From: Chloroflexus aurantiacus J-10-fl
GTDB lineage: Bacteria > Chloroflexota > Chloroflexia > Chloroflexales > Chloroflexaceae
DNA: 64,000 bases
Assembly: GCF_000018865.1 (NCBI RefSeq)
Contig: NC_010175.1
Span: 2,728,001 to 2,792,000, forward strand
Reading direction: 5' to 3'
Below are positions 52,777-63,088 of the stretch, one piece after another (within the stretch, counting starts at the first letter, position 1; each line of letters opens with the position of its first letter). The notes below the pieces were generated by a model that saw only the letters and a list, made by a program, of their open reading frames with translations, was not told the DNA's origin and ran no database searches. The position numbers and the translations under genes were made by a program.

Positions 52777-53674
52777 CTTCGGGTGGACAACCGAGGCGGA
52801 GCGGCAGGCCGCTGATCCCACGACTGACAAACAGGTGCATCGAACCAACCTGAAAATGTCCCATGTCGTAGCGCCATCCGTGGCGTGGCAGGCAGAGCGG
52901 CCCTAAACCAGGCAATCGCACGTGGCCGCCGTGGGTATGGCCGGAGAGCTGGAGATGAAAGCCGGCTGTGGCGGCTTCATCGGCAATATCGGGACAGTGA
53001 GCGAGCAGGATGCGGAAGTCGTGGGCTGGGGCGCCACCTACTGCCAATTCCAGATCGGGACTGCCATCCCAGTGGTCATCAACCCCGGCCAGCAACAGAC
53101 GAGCGCCCTGACGCTCGATCAGGCGATGGCGGTTGATCAGCAACTGAATGCCGTGTTCGCGTAACATGGTCGCAATATGCGGCATCCCTTCCCAATAATC
53201 GTGATTGCCAGGTACGGCGTAAACCCCAAGCGGGGCATGCAATCGACGCAGCACATCAGGCAACCGACTGATCGCGGCGCGCGTTTGCACCAGATCGCCG
53301 GTCAATACAATGATTTCGGGCTGTGTCGCCAGCAGTTGATCAATCGCCTGATGCGCGTTTGTGAAACTGTAGCGATGACCAAGATGCAGATCACTCAACT
53401 GCCCGATAGTCAAACCATCCAACCCAGATGGCAGGTGCTCAAAAGACAGGTCTTTCACCGTCAGCCGGATCCGCCGGGGTTCGATGGTAAGGGCATAGCC
53501 TGCACTCATTGCACCTGCGCCCGCCAGCGCGAGCGTGATCGGTAATCCACCGTAGAAACCGGCTACACCCGCCAGGACGCTCCCGGCCAGCCCTGCCCCA
53601 ATCCAGCGCGGTGAATAACGCAGGCGTGGTTGCCGATCTCGCTGCTTGCGAATTGATGGTAGCGTGGTTGTCAT
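52643..53674 (-). CDS. membrane-anchored metallophosphoesterase (YkuE-like)
   Basis: A 343-residue protein; ATG 53674 is chosen as the start of the family-like part, upstream in-frame codons being unsupported. A hydrophobic stretch (about residues 20-55) anchors it. The calcineurin-like motifs are complete: QLSDLHLG, LTGDLVQ, VPGNHDYW, LLAHCPD and LSGHTHGGHV. This is close to YkuE-type enzymes, which act on phospho-substrates outside the membrane. Its 3' end runs 134 bp into the opposite gene, an unusual amount for two real genes. Confidence 0.9.
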   Translation of the reverse strand: MTTTLPSIRKQRDRQPRLRYSPRWIGAGLAGSVLAGVAGFYGGLPITLALAGAGAMSAGYALTIEPRRIRLTVKDLSFEHLPSGLDGLTIGQLSDLHLGHRYSFTNAHQAIDQLLATQPEIIVLTGDLVQTRAAISRLPDVLRRLHAPLGVYAVPGNHDYWEGMPHIATMLREHGIQLLINRHRLIERQGARLLLAGVDDHWDGSPDLELAVGGAPAHDFRILLAHCPDIADEAATAGFHLQLSGHTHGGHVRLPGLGPLCLPRHGWRYDMGHFQVGSMHLFVSRGISGLPLRLGCPPEVNLFQLRRIAAETGDAQSATLRAHGDHGEAARFQRPSAGSPARD

Positions 53675-54032
53675 AGCACATCCTTGAGTCGACGACGAAT
53701 CTGTCGTACAAAGAGGACGCAGGACAGGCATCTCTTGCATTGGCAGCCCATCCTGCGTACTCTCTCCCCCTCGCCATTGACAATATACCATTAAGATGAA
53801 TAATACCTGAACAGAGTAACCAACCTGTTATCCGGTCACTCATCTCTCTCATCATTGTCAGCATGCGCCGCGGTATAATCGCTCTCACCGATAGATGGCG
53901 TCACTGCGGCGACGCGACGATTTCTTTACTACTACCATCACCGGTATGATATGATTGAGATACCTGTCAAAATCATGGTAAAGATACACAACATGCCGAC
54001 CTTCAACGATGATGAGGTAACATCCGGGCGCT
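53675..54032. other. divergent intergenic region ahead of uvrC
   Basis: A 358-bp gap with no gene. TTGAGA near 53953 and TAAAGA about 18 bp on could be a weak uvrC promoter. No palindromic LexA- or SOS-type operator is obvious. Confidence 0.4.
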
Positions 54033-55988
54033 ATGGATCTTAGTCATACTGCCATCCGCGATCACACGGCCTTTCTCGAACGGCTGCGATTGGTACCCGA
54101 CCAGCCCGGCGTCTATCTCTGGAAAGACGCCAATGGCCGTCTGCTCTACGTGGGCAAGAGTAAACGGCTGCGCGACCGCATGCGTTCGTATTTCGGTTCA
54201 CCGCGCAGCCTGAGCGGCAAAACCCGGCGGCTGGTTAGCCATATTGCCGATTTTGACATTATCGTCACTCAAAGTGAATTAGAGGCGTTGCTGCTCGAGA
54301 TGAACCTGATTAAACAGCATCGCCCTCCGTATAATATTTTGCTCAAAGACGATAAGACCTATCCCTACATCAAGGTAACGGTCAACGAAGATTGGCCGCG
54401 TGTCTTCGCTACCCGTCAGGTGCTCAACGATGGCGCACGCTATTTTGGCCCCTACGCCAGTCCCGGTTCCGTCTATCAGGCGCTCGATGTTCTCAATCGG
54501 CTCTTTGCCTTTCGCCCGCCCTACGAGTGTAAAGACGACAAATTCAACCGTCACCGTAAACTGGGCAAGCCCTGCCTCTACTACCAGATGCGGCGCTGTC
54601 TAGGCCCATGTGTGCCCGGTCTGGTGACAAAAGAAGCCTATCGGCAGGCGATTGACGCCGTCTGTCGCTTCCTCGAAGGCAAGAGCGATCAAATCGTGCG
54701 CGAGTTACGTGCCCAGATGGAGCAGGCCGCTGAACAGCTTGAGTTCGAGCGTGCCGCATACCTGCGTGATCGCATTCAGGCTATCGAGAAGATTTCCGAA
54801 CGCCAGCAGGTTTTACGCACGGTTGACACTGATCAAGATGTGATCGCGTTTGCCCGCGAAGAGGGCAGTGCGGTGGTGCAGGTGCTCTTCATCCGGGGCG
54901 GTAAACTTATCAATGCCGAACCGTTTACCCTCCAGGGCACCGAAGGCGAGAGTGATGAAGCGTTGCTGACCTCATTTCTCACTCAGTTTTACCAGGATGC
55001 CCCCAACATTCCACCCAACCTGTTACTGGCCGATCATGTTGAGGAGCCAATGATAATCGCGTCGTGGCTCCAACAGAAAAGCGGCCATCGGGTCGAAATT
55101 ACGGTGCCCCGCCGGGGTGAGAAGCGACAACTGGTTGAGCTGGCTGCCAACAACGCACGTCAGAAGCTGCGCGAAATTCGCGAACAGTGGCTCAATTCCG
55201 AGCAACGTGCTGTTGCTGCGCTCAGCGAGTTGCGCGATCTGCTTGAGCTGCCCGCCCTGCCCCACCGCATTGAGTGCTACGATGTGTCGAATATTCAGGG
55301 ACAACACTCAGTTGCCAGTATGGTGGTGTTCGAGCGCGGATCACCCCGTCCGGCCCATTACCGTCGCTTCAAGATCAAGACGGTGAGTGGCGCCAATGAC
55401 GTTGCTTCGTTGCACGAAGTGATCAGCCGTCGTTTCCGGCGGGCGGCTGAGGCACTTGGCGAGACCCAAACCGTCACCGGGATGGTTGCCGATGACGACA
55501 ATAAGACCTCTGAGACGGGCAATACCGATCAACAGGCCCTGGAGAGTTGGGCTGAGTTGCCCGATCTGCTGTTGGTTGACGGTGGGCAGGCGCAGGTTGC
55601 CGCTGCGTCGGCGGCCCTCCGCGACCTGGGATTTACCCAGATTCCGGTGGTTGGGGTTGCCAAAGGCCCTGATCGCAATCGTTTCGATCTGATTCGGCTC
55701 GATTGCGAGCCGCTAGTGCTGGCCCGTGATAGCAAAGCCCTGGCCCTGATCCAGCGGATTGATGAAGAGGCTCATCGTTTTGCCATAACCTATCACCGCA
55801 AGCTACGTAGCAAAGCGACCCTTCGTTCATCCCTGGAAGATATTCCCGGTATCGGCCCCAAACGGAAGCGTGCCCTGCTGAAGGCTTTTGGCTCTCTTGA
55901 CGCCATTCGTCAGGCCAGTATCGATGAGCTTGCTGCCGTGCCGGGCATGACGCGCAAGGCTGCCGAAGAGCTGAAGAGTTTGCTGTAG
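54033..55988 (+). CDS. uvrC: excinuclease ABC subunit C
   Basis: A 651-residue protein. The N-terminal GIY-YIG nuclease has [24 protein letters not shown] and the [20 protein letters not shown] region. A UVR motif lies near residues 225-255 ([19 protein letters not shown]). The RNase H-like second nuclease has [10 protein letters not shown] and [12 protein letters not shown]-terminal helix-hairpin-helix pair ([29 protein letters not shown]) ends the protein. An acidic, Asn/Thr-rich insertion of about 25 residues separates two core motifs near residue 490. The product makes both incisions in nucleotide excision repair with UvrB. Confidence 0.97.
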   Translation: MDLSHTAIRDHTAFLERLRLVPDQPGVYLWKDANGRLLYVGKSKRLRDRMRSYFGSPRSLSGKTRRLVSHIADFDIIVTQSELEALLLEMNLIKQHRPPYNILLKDDKTYPYIKVTVNEDWPRVFATRQVLNDGARYFGPYASPGSVYQALDVLNRLFAFRPPYECKDDKFNRHRKLGKPCLYYQMRRCLGPCVPGLVTKEAYRQAIDAVCRFLEGKSDQIVRELRAQMEQAAEQLEFERAAYLRDRIQAIEKISERQQVLRTVDTDQDVIAFAREEGSAVVQVLFIRGGKLINAEPFTLQGTEGESDEALLTSFLTQFYQDAPNIPPNLLLADHVEEPMIIASWLQQKSGHRVEITVPRRGEKRQLVELAANNARQKLREIREQWLNSEQRAVAALSELRDLLELPALPHRIECYDVSNIQGQHSVASMVVFERGSPRPAHYRRFKIKTVSGANDVASLHEVISRRFRRAAEALGETQTVTGMVADDDNKTSETGNTDQQALESWAELPDLLLVDGGQAQVAAASAALRDLGFTQIPVVGVAKGPDRNRFDLIRLDCEPLVLARDSKALALIQRIDEEAHRFAITYHRKLRSKATLRSSLEDIPGIGPKRKRALLKAFGSLDAIRQASIDELAAVPGMTRKAAEELKSLL

Positions 55989-56004
55989 TTGTCGGAGAAG
56001 AGCA

Positions 56005-57612
56005 ATGTCAATTATCCATTCGCATATCCAACCCAACAGCCCCGATTTTCAGGCCAACTTTGCCTATCATCAGTCACTGGCTGCCGATCTCCGCGAACGC
56101 CTGGCCCAGATTCGCCAGGGTGGCGGTGCTGAACAGCGTCGTCGGCACGAAGAACGCGGCAAGCTCTTTGTGCGTGACCGGATTGATACATTGATCGATC
56201 CTGATAGTTCCTTTCTTGAGATCGGTGCGCTGGCTGCCTACAACGTCTACGATGAAGAGGTGCCTGCCGCCGGCATCGTTTGCGGGATTGGCCGCGTAGC
56301 CGGGCGCCCGGTGATGATTATCGCCAATGATGCCACTGTGAAGGGCGGCACCTATTTCCCACTGACGGTGAAAAAGCACCTCCGGGCCCAGGAGATTGCC
56401 CGCGAAAACCGCCTGCCCTGCATCTATCTGGTTGATAGTGGCGGAGCCTATCTCCCGCTGCAAAGCGAGGTCTTCCCCGACCGCGACCATTTCGGTCGCA
56501 TCTTTTACAACCAGGCCCAGATGTCAGCCGAAGGCATTCCCCAAATTGCCTGTGTGATGGGCAGTTGTACCGCCGGTGGGGCTTACGTCCCGGCCATGAG
56601 TGATGAAGTCGTGATTGTGAAGGGCAATGGCACCATCTTTCTCGGTGGGCCACCGCTGGTCAAGGCAGCTACCGGCGAAGAGGTAACTGCTGAAGAACTG
56701 GGTGGGGCCGATGTTCATACCCGTATCTCTGGGGTGGCCGACTATTTTGCCAACGATGATCGCGAGGCGTTGGCGATTGTCCGCGACATCGTTGCCCATT
56801 TGGGGCCGCGCCAGCGAGCAAATTGGGAATTGCGTGATCCGGAGCCGCCGCGTTACGATCCACGGGAAATCTATGGCATCCTACCGCGCGATTTTCGCCA
56901 GAGCTACGATGTGCGCGAAGTAATTGCCCGGATTGTGGATGGCAGCCGCTTGCACGAATTCAAGACGCGCTACGGCACCACGCTGGTTTGCGGCTTTGCC
57001 CATATCGAGGGCTTCCCGGTTGGGATTCTCGCCAACAACGGCATTCTCTTCAGCGAAAGTGCTCTCAAGGGTGCTCATTTTATCGAGCTGTGTTGTGCGC
57101 GCAATATTCCACTTGTCTTCCTGCAAAACATCACCGGCTTTATGGTCGGCAAGCAGTATGAGAATGGCGGTATCGCGAAAGATGGCGCTAAATTGGTGAC
57201 GGCTGTCAGTTGTGCGAATGTGCCAAAGTTTACCGTGATTATCGGCGGTAGCTTTGGTGCCGGTAATTATGGTATGTGCGGGCGCGCTTATCAGCCCCGC
57301 CAGCTCTGGATGTGGCCGAACGCGCGCATTAGCGTGATGGGTGGAACGCAGGCTGCGAATGTCCTCCTCACTATCCGACGTGACAATCTGCGTGCTCGTG
57401 GTCAGGACATGACCCCTGAAGAGCAAGAACGCTTCATGGCGCCGATTCTGGCTAAATATGAGCAGGAGGGGCATCCGTATTATGCCAGTGCCCGGCTCTG
57501 GGATGACGGAGTGATTGACCCGGTAGAGACGCGGCGCGTGCTGGCGTTGGGACTGGCGGCTGCCGCCGAAGCGCCGGTGCAACCGACCCGTTTCGGCGTC
57601 TTTCGCATGTAG
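56005..57612 (+). CDS. acyl-CoA carboxylase carboxyltransferase, methylcrotonyl-CoA type beta subunit
   Basis: A 535-residue crotonase-fold protein. [89 protein letters not shown] and [20 protein letters not shown] follow the beta subunit of methylcrotonyl- and geranyl-CoA carboxylases more closely than propionyl-CoA carboxylase. It transfers CO2 from biotin to an acyl-CoA. No biotin carboxylase or biotin carrier gene is adjacent, so its partner lies elsewhere. The gene starts 17 bp after uvrC and may be co-transcribed. Leucine breakdown is the probable role. Confidence 0.88.
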   Translation: MSIIHSHIQPNSPDFQANFAYHQSLAADLRERLAQIRQGGGAEQRRRHEERGKLFVRDRIDTLIDPDSSFLEIGALAAYNVYDEEVPAAGIVCGIGRVAGRPVMIIANDATVKGGTYFPLTVKKHLRAQEIARENRLPCIYLVDSGGAYLPLQSEVFPDRDHFGRIFYNQAQMSAEGIPQIACVMGSCTAGGAYVPAMSDEVVIVKGNGTIFLGGPPLVKAATGEEVTAEELGGADVHTRISGVADYFANDDREALAIVRDIVAHLGPRQRANWELRDPEPPRYDPREIYGILPRDFRQSYDVREVIARIVDGSRLHEFKTRYGTTLVCGFAHIEGFPVGILANNGILFSESALKGAHFIELCCARNIPLVFLQNITGFMVGKQYENGGIAKDGAKLVTAVSCANVPKFTVIIGGSFGAGNYGMCGRAYQPRQLWMWPNARISVMGGTQAANVLLTIRRDNLRARGQDMTPEEQERFMAPILAKYEQEGHPYYASARLWDDGVIDPVETRRVLALGLAAAAEAPVQPTRFGVFRM

Positions 57613-57619
57613 GTCTGCC

Positions 57620-58789
57620 ATGACACCTTTACGCATCGTGACCGGAATTGCCGTGATCTGGCTGATATTTGATCCGCAGCCGGTCGTTGGCTTTGTGGCC
57701 TACACCCTGATAGGTCTCCAGGTCATAGGCTGGTTCTGGCCACGCATTGCCCGTAACCAGATCACCTGGCAACGGTGTGCACCTCTGGCGCTGGCACCCG
57801 ATGAGGTAGCCGAGGTCGAGATTCACGTGACCTACCGTGGCTGGTTGCCGTTACCATACCTGGTGGTGCGGGAGGACATTCCGGTTATGCTAGGTAATGT
57901 CCCCCGCCGGGAATGGGTGCTGAGCCTCTGGCCCGGCCAGAGGCATACCCTGCGCTACCCGATTCAATGCCGTCAGCGTGGTCTCTACTGGTTGGGGCCA
58001 CTCAGCCTGCGGATTGGCTCGGTGTTTGAGCAGAATGAGATTCAGCTTACTGAACAGCAACCAACACCAATCACTGTCACCCCGGCAGTCGTTTCGTTGC
58101 GCTTGCTTCATCTGATCGCAGCTCTCCCTTACAGTCAGGAGCGCTATCACCTGAGTCTGTTCGAGGACGCTACTCAGAAAACTGGCGTTCGTACCTATCA
58201 GGTGGGCGATCCGCCGCGACGGATCGACTGGAAAACAAGCGCACGTCTCGGTGATCTTCAGGTACGTGAATTGACCCCTACCATTGCCCGTGAAACCCTG
58301 ATCGTGCTGGCTTTTGCCGAGGCTGAGTATCCGGGGCGGTTTGCCTACGACAATCGTGAACGGGCAGTTGTTGCCACAGCTTCCCTGGCTTCCACGCTTA
58401 TCCAGCGGCGTCAGGCAGTTGGCTTGTGCAGCAACGGCTACGATCCGTTACACCGCAAAGCTGGCATCACGTTGTTGCCTGCGACCGGCATTGAACATCT
58501 GCGCGAACTATTGGTTCGCCTCGGTCGGCTCGAACCGGCGACAGACGTGCCACTGATCGAAGAGGTAATAACGGGCGAGCCTATCCTACGTCCCGGCGCA
58601 ACCCTGGTTCTGATCACCGGTGCCCTGAGCACCCAAATCCTGACGACTCTGGTGACTATCCGTCAACGTGCAATGAAAGTGGTATTGGTCCTGACCGATC
58701 CGTTTCTGAGCGATCTTCTCCAGGCCCAACAGTATGGTATCGTCACGTTGCAAATAGATCGTACAGGTGCGATTATTCCTTGTGCGTGA
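57620..58789 (+). CDS. DUF58 domain protein
   Basis: A 389-residue protein starting 8 bp after the carboxyltransferase stop. Two hydrophobic segments are at the N-terminus. The DUF58 signature is GDPPRRIDWKTSARLGDLQVRE near residue 195, followed by a von Willebrand-like region with ETLIVLAFAEAE and a final RQRAMKVVLVLTDPF. In most bacteria such proteins occur with MoxR-type ATPases and act in complex assembly. None is near here, so the context gives no further help. Confidence 0.85.
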   Translation: MTPLRIVTGIAVIWLIFDPQPVVGFVAYTLIGLQVIGWFWPRIARNQITWQRCAPLALAPDEVAEVEIHVTYRGWLPLPYLVVREDIPVMLGNVPRREWVLSLWPGQRHTLRYPIQCRQRGLYWLGPLSLRIGSVFEQNEIQLTEQQPTPITVTPAVVSLRLLHLIAALPYSQERYHLSLFEDATQKTGVRTYQVGDPPRRIDWKTSARLGDLQVRELTPTIARETLIVLAFAEAEYPGRFAYDNRERAVVATASLASTLIQRRQAVGLCSNGYDPLHRKAGITLLPATGIEHLRELLVRLGRLEPATDVPLIEEVITGEPILRPGATLVLITGALSTQILTTLVTIRQRAMKVVLVLTDPFLSDLLQAQQYGIVTLQIDRTGAIIPCA

Positions 58790-58845
58790 AAAGTAATAAA
58801 CGCTGTCGTTTATGCCGGTGCAGTACATAATGAGGAGACATTGCT

Positions 58846-59763
58846 ATGCTGCGCATTGCTGAAGAAGTTACCACTGCGCTCGAAGAAGGGCGGGCAGTGG
58901 TTGCGCTGGAGAGCACATTAATTAGCCACGGCCTTCCCTACCCCCACAACCTGGCCGTAGCGGAGGGTCTGGAAGCCGAAGTGCGTGCTGCGGGTGCGGT
59001 ACCGGCGACTATCGGTCTGATCGAAGGAGTGCCGGTCATTGGTCTGAATGGCAATGAGCTGGAACGGCTGGCGGTTGGTGGTGATCGGGTGCGCAAGTTG
59101 AGTCGGCGTGATATTGGTGCGGCAATTGTCGATCACGCCGATGGCGCCACAACAGTGGCGGCAACGATGGCGCTCGCGGCTGCGGCTGGGATTGAGGTCT
59201 TCGCTACCGGTGGGATTGGCGGCGTTCATCGTGGCGCAACCCATAGCTGGGATGTGAGTGCCGATCTGACCGAATTGGGTCGTACACCTGTGCTGGTTGT
59301 GTGTGCTGGTGCGAAGGCAATCCTCGACCTGCCGGCGACGCTCGAATACCTGGAGACTCAGGGCGTACCGGTGGTTGGCTACCAGACGGTAGAATTCCCG
59401 GCCTTTTACACACCCCATAGCGGCCTGACAGTAGCGGCTGTGGCGGCTGATGCGCTGGCAGCCGCCCGAATGTGGCGTATTCAGCGCCGTTACCACACAT
59501 TTGCTGCTCCTGGCGGTATGCTGCTCTGCGTCCCCCCACCAGAACGCCATGCCCTGGAACGAGAGGCTGTCGAAGCCGCGATTGGTCGGGCATTGGCTCG
59601 TGCTGAGGCAGAAGGTGTGCGTGGGCCGGCAGTCACGCCGTTTCTCCTGGCAGCAATGGCCGAAGAGACCAGCGGCGAGAGTATCGAGACTAACATCGCT
59701 TTGCTGCGAAACAATACCCGTGTAGCCGCTGAAGTTGCGGTTCGGATCAGTGAATTGGGTTGA
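58846..59763 (+). CDS. psuG: pseudouridine-5'-phosphate glycosidase
   Basis: A 305-residue protein; the start at 58846 follows GAGGAG. RAVVALESTLISHGLPYP, GLIEGVPVIGLN, LSRRDIGAAI, GATTVAATMALAAAAGIEVFATGGIGGVHRG and VPVVGYQTVEFPAFYTPHSG are PsuG/IndA motifs. It splits pseudouridine 5'-phosphate to uracil and ribose 5-phosphate. The kinase partner psuK is not next to it. The gene stands alone between two different promoters. Confidence 0.95.
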   Translation: MLRIAEEVTTALEEGRAVVALESTLISHGLPYPHNLAVAEGLEAEVRAAGAVPATIGLIEGVPVIGLNGNELERLAVGGDRVRKLSRRDIGAAIVDHADGATTVAATMALAAAAGIEVFATGGIGGVHRGATHSWDVSADLTELGRTPVLVVCAGAKAILDLPATLEYLETQGVPVVGYQTVEFPAFYTPHSGLTVAAVAADALAAARMWRIQRRYHTFAAPGGMLLCVPPPERHALEREAVEAAIGRALARAEAEGVRGPAVTPFLLAAMAEETSGESIETNIALLRNNTRVAAEVAVRISELG

Positions 59764-59794
59764 AACCTGGGTGAACAAACCGTGTGCAAAGTAC

Positions 59795-59823
59795 TTGACA
59801 AATTGCGTTATTGCTTTTATACT
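59795..59823 (+). promoter_or_regulatory. strong sigma-70 promoter of the sigma-factor gene
   Basis: TTGACA at 59795-59800, 17-bp spacer and TATACT at 59818-59823. The initiation codon is 177 bp downstream, leaving a long leader. Confidence 0.88.
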
Positions 59824-59999
59824 AACTATCGCTGTTATCAGATGTAACAGCTTGCACCGTCACATCCTCGACGGTTGAAACCTCACACGTTACCCCGTTT
59901 CGTTACGTGCTGGGCGCCTCTGTAGGCATTCTCCGCGTGAGCGGAGGGATTTTTGTTGTGTCTTGTCATAGCTGCATAGTTAGGCAGGAGTGCCCGCCA
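59824..59999 (+). other. structured leader of the sigma-factor gene with a terminator-like hairpin
   Basis: The leader contains ACCGTC...GACGGT near 59856-59876 and CTCCGC-GTGA-GCGGAG at 59931-59946 followed by GGATTTTTG. The second resembles a rho-independent terminator placed before the gene, which would allow attenuation. No coding leader peptide is evident. Confidence 0.55.
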
Positions 60000-61037
60000 A
60001 TGCTCAAGCGTCGATTGTCAACCTGGGAAAAAGAAGAAGTATCACTGCACACGCACGAGCGTGATGAACGTTTCGGGCACGAAGAAGAGATTCTCTCTCC
60101 CGATCTGAGCGATATCGAGCAGGTAGAGCCAACCCTTGACGCTGTTCAGCATTACCTGCAAGAGATTGGCCGCGTCTCTCTTCTGACCGCTGCTGAAGAG
60201 ATCGAGTTGGCCGAGCGTATTGAACGCGGTAATGAGGCTGAAGCCCAGCTTGCTACAGCGACCGACCTGACGCCGCGAGAACGCTACGAACTCCTTCAGG
60301 CAGTTCAGCAGGGTGAAGAGGCACGCCGCCATCTCATCCAGGCCAATTTGCGCCTGGTCGTGAGCATTGCCAAGAAGTATGTCGGGCGCGGTCTTGCGCT
60401 GCTTGACCTGATCCAGGAAGGTAATATCGGTCTGATGCGTGCGGTGGAGAAGTTCGATTACCATAAGGGTAATCGCTTCAGCACATACGCAACCTGGTGG
60501 ATTCGCCAGGCGGTGACGCGGGCGATTGCCGAACAGGGGCGGACAATCCGGTTGCCGGTGCATATGAGCGAGTCGGTTGGGCAGGTGAAGCGAATCGCCG
60601 AACGTCTGGCGCAATCGCTCGAACGTCAGCCGACGGCGGAAGAGATTGCAATGGCGCTTGGCCAGCCGGTTGAGCGTATTCAGCGCATTCTCGAAGCGGC
60701 GCGTCGTCCGGTTTCGCTGGAAACACCGGTCGGCGATGAAGGTGAGCACACACTTGGCGATTTTCTGACCGATGAAGAACTGCCGACACCGGGAGAAATG
60801 GCGGCTCAAAAGCTGCTGCGCCGCGATCTGTGTGCTGCCCTTGACCGCCTCAATGATCGGGAACGCCGGATCATCGATTTGCGCTACGGTCTGGTTGATG
60901 GCCGGCGTCGGACGCTCGAAGAGGTAGGGCGTGTGCTCGGTATGACGCGCGAACGGGCACGGCAGATTGAAGCCGAGGCTCTGCGGCGCTTGCGTAGTCC
61001 TGAAGTCGGGCAGCATCTCCGCGATTATCTGGAGTAG
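60000..61037 (+). CDS. group-2 sigma-70 factor (RpoD/SigA family)
   Basis: A 345-residue protein; the start at 60000 follows GCAGGAG. Region 1.2 ([20 protein letters not shown]), region 2 ([37 protein letters not shown] in parts and [17 protein letters not shown]), region 3 and region 4 ([29 protein letters not shown] in parts) are all present. It lacks the long region 1.1 of the principal sigma, so it is a primary-like or alternative group-2 factor. Own promoter and long leader suggest separate control. Closed by a terminator. Confidence 0.92.
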   Translation: MLKRRLSTWEKEEVSLHTHERDERFGHEEEILSPDLSDIEQVEPTLDAVQHYLQEIGRVSLLTAAEEIELAERIERGNEAEAQLATATDLTPRERYELLQAVQQGEEARRHLIQANLRLVVSIAKKYVGRGLALLDLIQEGNIGLMRAVEKFDYHKGNRFSTYATWWIRQAVTRAIAEQGRTIRLPVHMSESVGQVKRIAERLAQSLERQPTAEEIAMALGQPVERIQRILEAARRPVSLETPVGDEGEHTLGDFLTDEELPTPGEMAAQKLLRRDLCAALDRLNDRERRIIDLRYGLVDGRRRTLEEVGRVLGMTRERARQIEAEALRRLRSPEVGQHLRDYLE

Positions 61038-61092
61038 TTGCACAAGACTCTGTTCGCCAACCTGTCTGGCCGTAGCCACACAACGATACCTG

Positions 61093-61141
61093 ACGTGCGT
61101 TTGGGATGGGATTTCCCCGGTATTGCCCAAACGCACGTTTT
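61093..61141 (+). terminator. terminator of the sigma-factor gene
   Basis: Arms 61093-61105 and 61126-61138 are perfectly complementary over 13 bp (ACGTGCGTTTGGG), with a 20-base loop and T residues after the stem. It lies 56 bp after the stop. Confidence 0.8.
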
Positions 61142-61495
61142 ACTATCGCTGACACCGTCCGTGCCCGCCAGACGGCCCGTATCGTGGTGAGAGGATCACC
61201 CTGCCACTGAGCCTGATCACAGCAGTGTAGGACTGGTCTTGCCGCAGCGCACGCGGCAGAATCACGTTTTAGAGAGGATACGGTTGCCAGATAGGGTTGT
61301 CCGTGGCGTGTAGTAGTGATGCACGGTATCACTGCTTATCACCGGATATTCGGTGAACTATGATCCGTGGTTGTCACCTGCCGGATACCGATGAGCGAGT
61401 TCTGTAGGGGCGGGTTCTTAACCTGCCCCTACGCGAGCGTTGATATAACCTGGTCGTATTACCTCATCGTGGTGATGATTTCTGGTGTTCACAAC
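61142..61495. other. gene-free gap holding one palindromic repeat
   Basis: GTAGGGGCGGGTT at 61404-61416 pairs with AACCTGCCCCTAC at 61420-61432 (one mismatch). It belongs to the palindrome family at 12291. Otherwise I see no gene or repeat. Confidence 0.6.
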
Positions 61496-61524
61496 TTGAC
61501 GAAATTCCTCTTCAGTGATAGACT
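61496..61524 (+). promoter_or_regulatory. promoter of the CAU-anticodon tRNA
   Basis: TTGACG at 61496-61501, 17-bp spacer and TAGACT at 61519-61524, 10 bp before the tRNA. Confidence 0.7.
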
Positions 61525-61534
61525 TGGGAGCTGT

Positions 61535-61609
61535 GCCGGGGTAGCTCAGCGGTAGAGCAAACGGCTCATAATCGTTAGGTCGCGGGTTCGAATCCCGCCT
61601 CCGGCACCA
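61535..61609 (+). tRNA. tRNA with CAU anticodon (elongator Met or lysidine-modified Ile2)
   Basis: Acceptor GCCGGGG pairs with CTCCGGC (one G-U), D-arm GCTCAGCGGTAGAGC, anticodon loop CTCATAA, T-arm GCGGGTTCGAATCCCGC, encoded CCA. The anticodon stem AACGG/TCGTT and the paired first base rule out the initiator type. CAU may belong to elongator tRNA-Met or to the tRNA-Ile that is modified by TilS. The tilS gene lies 52 bp downstream, which favours the latter a little but does not prove it. Confidence 0.9.
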
Positions 61610-61611
61610 GT

Positions 61612-61640
61612 CGCCGGTGAGCAACGCTCACCGGCGTTTC
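61612..61640 (+). terminator. terminator between the tRNA and tilS
   Basis: CGCCGGTGAGC at 61612-61622 pairs perfectly over 11 bp with GCTCACCGGCG at 61626-61636, loop AAC, followed by TTTCC. It starts two bases after the tRNA. Confidence 0.82.
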
Positions 61641-61661
61641 CGTTCATCGTGCAATACCACC

Positions 61662-63086
61662 ATGCTTGATCTATTGCGCCAGTTTTTACGTGCTGAGGGC
61701 GTCGAGCAGGCTTCTGCTCGCCTGCTGGTTGCTGTCTCTGGCGGCAGCGACTCACTTGCCCTGCTGCACATGCTCTGCACATTGCACCGTGCTGGTGGCC
61801 CGACCCCAATTGTAGCGCATCTCGATCACGGCCTGCGAGGTGCTGAATCTGCGGCAGATGCCGACTTCGTCGCTGCTACTGCGACGGCCTGGGGGGTACG
61901 GGCAATTGTCGGACGTGCCCACTTGCCACCAGGAACAACACCTGCCGAGGCGCGAACTGCACGCTACACCTTTCTTGCCACAACCGCCCTCGCCGAACAC
62001 GTCGATGCTGTGCTCGTTGCTCATCAGGCTGATGATCAGGCGGAAACGGTCTTGATGCACTTACTCCGTGGCGCCGGGCCGGCTGGCTTGCGCGGTATGC
62101 GGGCGCGGGTTGAGTGGTCGGAATGGGCAGCAGCCCTGATTGAGAGCGGACAGGCTCCGCCCCACGGCCCACCATTGTTGCGACCACTGCTAACGGTCAG
62201 TCGGTCTGAACTGGCGGCGTACTGCGCTGCTCATCAGTTAACCCCACGCGACGATCCAACAAACCGCAATCTCCATTACGTGCGGGCACGTATCAGGCAT
62301 GTGCTCTTGCCTCAGCTTGCAAGCGAGAATCCTCAGATCACTGCTGCCCTTACTCGTACTGCCCGTATCTGTGCTGAAGATTACGATTTTATTCAGACCA
62401 TGCTGGCAGATCAGTGGCCGAACCTCATCGTTGAGCAGCAGTCTGACAAAGTGGTATTTGAGCGTGCTGCCCTGATGAGTATCCATCCAGCCCTACGCCG
62501 CTATGCGTTGCGGCGTGCGATTGCTGAACTCGGTGCAGAGGAACCGGGGTTAGCCCATCTCGATGCCGCACTGCATCTCATCGGAGGGCAGTCTGGTCGC
62601 TCGACGCAGATCGCTCCCCAGGTTACACTGGTGTGCGATCAGCAGACAGTGACATTGCACTTGCCATCGGCATTACCGCCACCTGCCCCGCAGTTGACAA
62701 CACCTGTGACATTACCGGATCGGGGGATCGTGCCACTGGCGAATGACTGGCAGTGTATCGTGCAGGATCATCCCCCGGCGCATCCTGACCGCTGGTGGTT
62801 AGGACTGGCTCAGCGTCCGTCTGCTCCTTTGCAGTTACGACCACGGCGCCCCGGTGATCGGATGCGGCCTGCCGGTGCGCCGGGGCGGCGACGCTTACAA
62901 GATGTGTTCGTTGATTTGCGCGTGCCACGTATGCTGCGGGCTGCCTGGCCGATTCTCACCACTGTCGATGATCAGATTCTCTGGGTCGTTGGCTTGCGAG
63001 TTGCTGCCGGCGTCGCTGCATCTGAGCCGAATCAGGCTACAATGTGGATTGGGATCGTTCACTCTGCCACAACAAGACAGGAGTAA
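61662..63086 (+). CDS. tilS: tRNA(Ile)-lysidine synthetase
   Basis: A 474-residue protein; ATG 61662 is chosen because it opens the PP-loop core directly, whereas a GTG at 61617 lies inside the terminator. [15 protein letters not shown] is the PP-loop, HLDHGLRG and [18 protein letters not shown] are TilS-specific, RPLL and [20 protein letters not shown] complete the core. A C-terminal domain has [14 protein letters not shown] and [12 protein letters not shown]. It converts C34 of the CAU tRNA-Ile to lysidine, changing decoding from AUG to AUA. It is followed 2 bp later by hpt, the usual order. Confidence 0.94.
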   Translation: MLDLLRQFLRAEGVEQASARLLVAVSGGSDSLALLHMLCTLHRAGGPTPIVAHLDHGLRGAESAADADFVAATATAWGVRAIVGRAHLPPGTTPAEARTARYTFLATTALAEHVDAVLVAHQADDQAETVLMHLLRGAGPAGLRGMRARVEWSEWAAALIESGQAPPHGPPLLRPLLTVSRSELAAYCAAHQLTPRDDPTNRNLHYVRARIRHVLLPQLASENPQITAALTRTARICAEDYDFIQTMLADQWPNLIVEQQSDKVVFERAALMSIHPALRRYALRRAIAELGAEEPGLAHLDAALHLIGGQSGRSTQIAPQVTLVCDQQTVTLHLPSALPPPAPQLTTPVTLPDRGIVPLANDWQCIVQDHPPAHPDRWWLGLAQRPSAPLQLRPRRPGDRMRPAGAPGRRRLQDVFVDLRVPRMLRAAWPILTTVDDQILWVVGLRVAAGVAASEPNQATMWIGIVHSATTRQE

Positions 63087-63088
63087 GC

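Noticed and set aside
53941-54032. LexA-type SOS operator ahead of uvrC
   Set aside because: No palindrome of convincing length or known SOS-box form is visible.
58918-59778. 286-codon antisense frame over psuG
   Set aside because: Shadow of a gene with all family motifs; composition His/Gln/Cys-rich without domains.
60042-61136. 364-codon antisense frame over the sigma-factor gene
   Set aside because: Shadow of a clearly identified gene; its start would lie inside the terminator hairpin.
61535-61609. Initiator tRNA-fMet
   Set aside because: The anticodon stem lacks the three G-C pairs and the first base is paired, unlike bacterial initiators.
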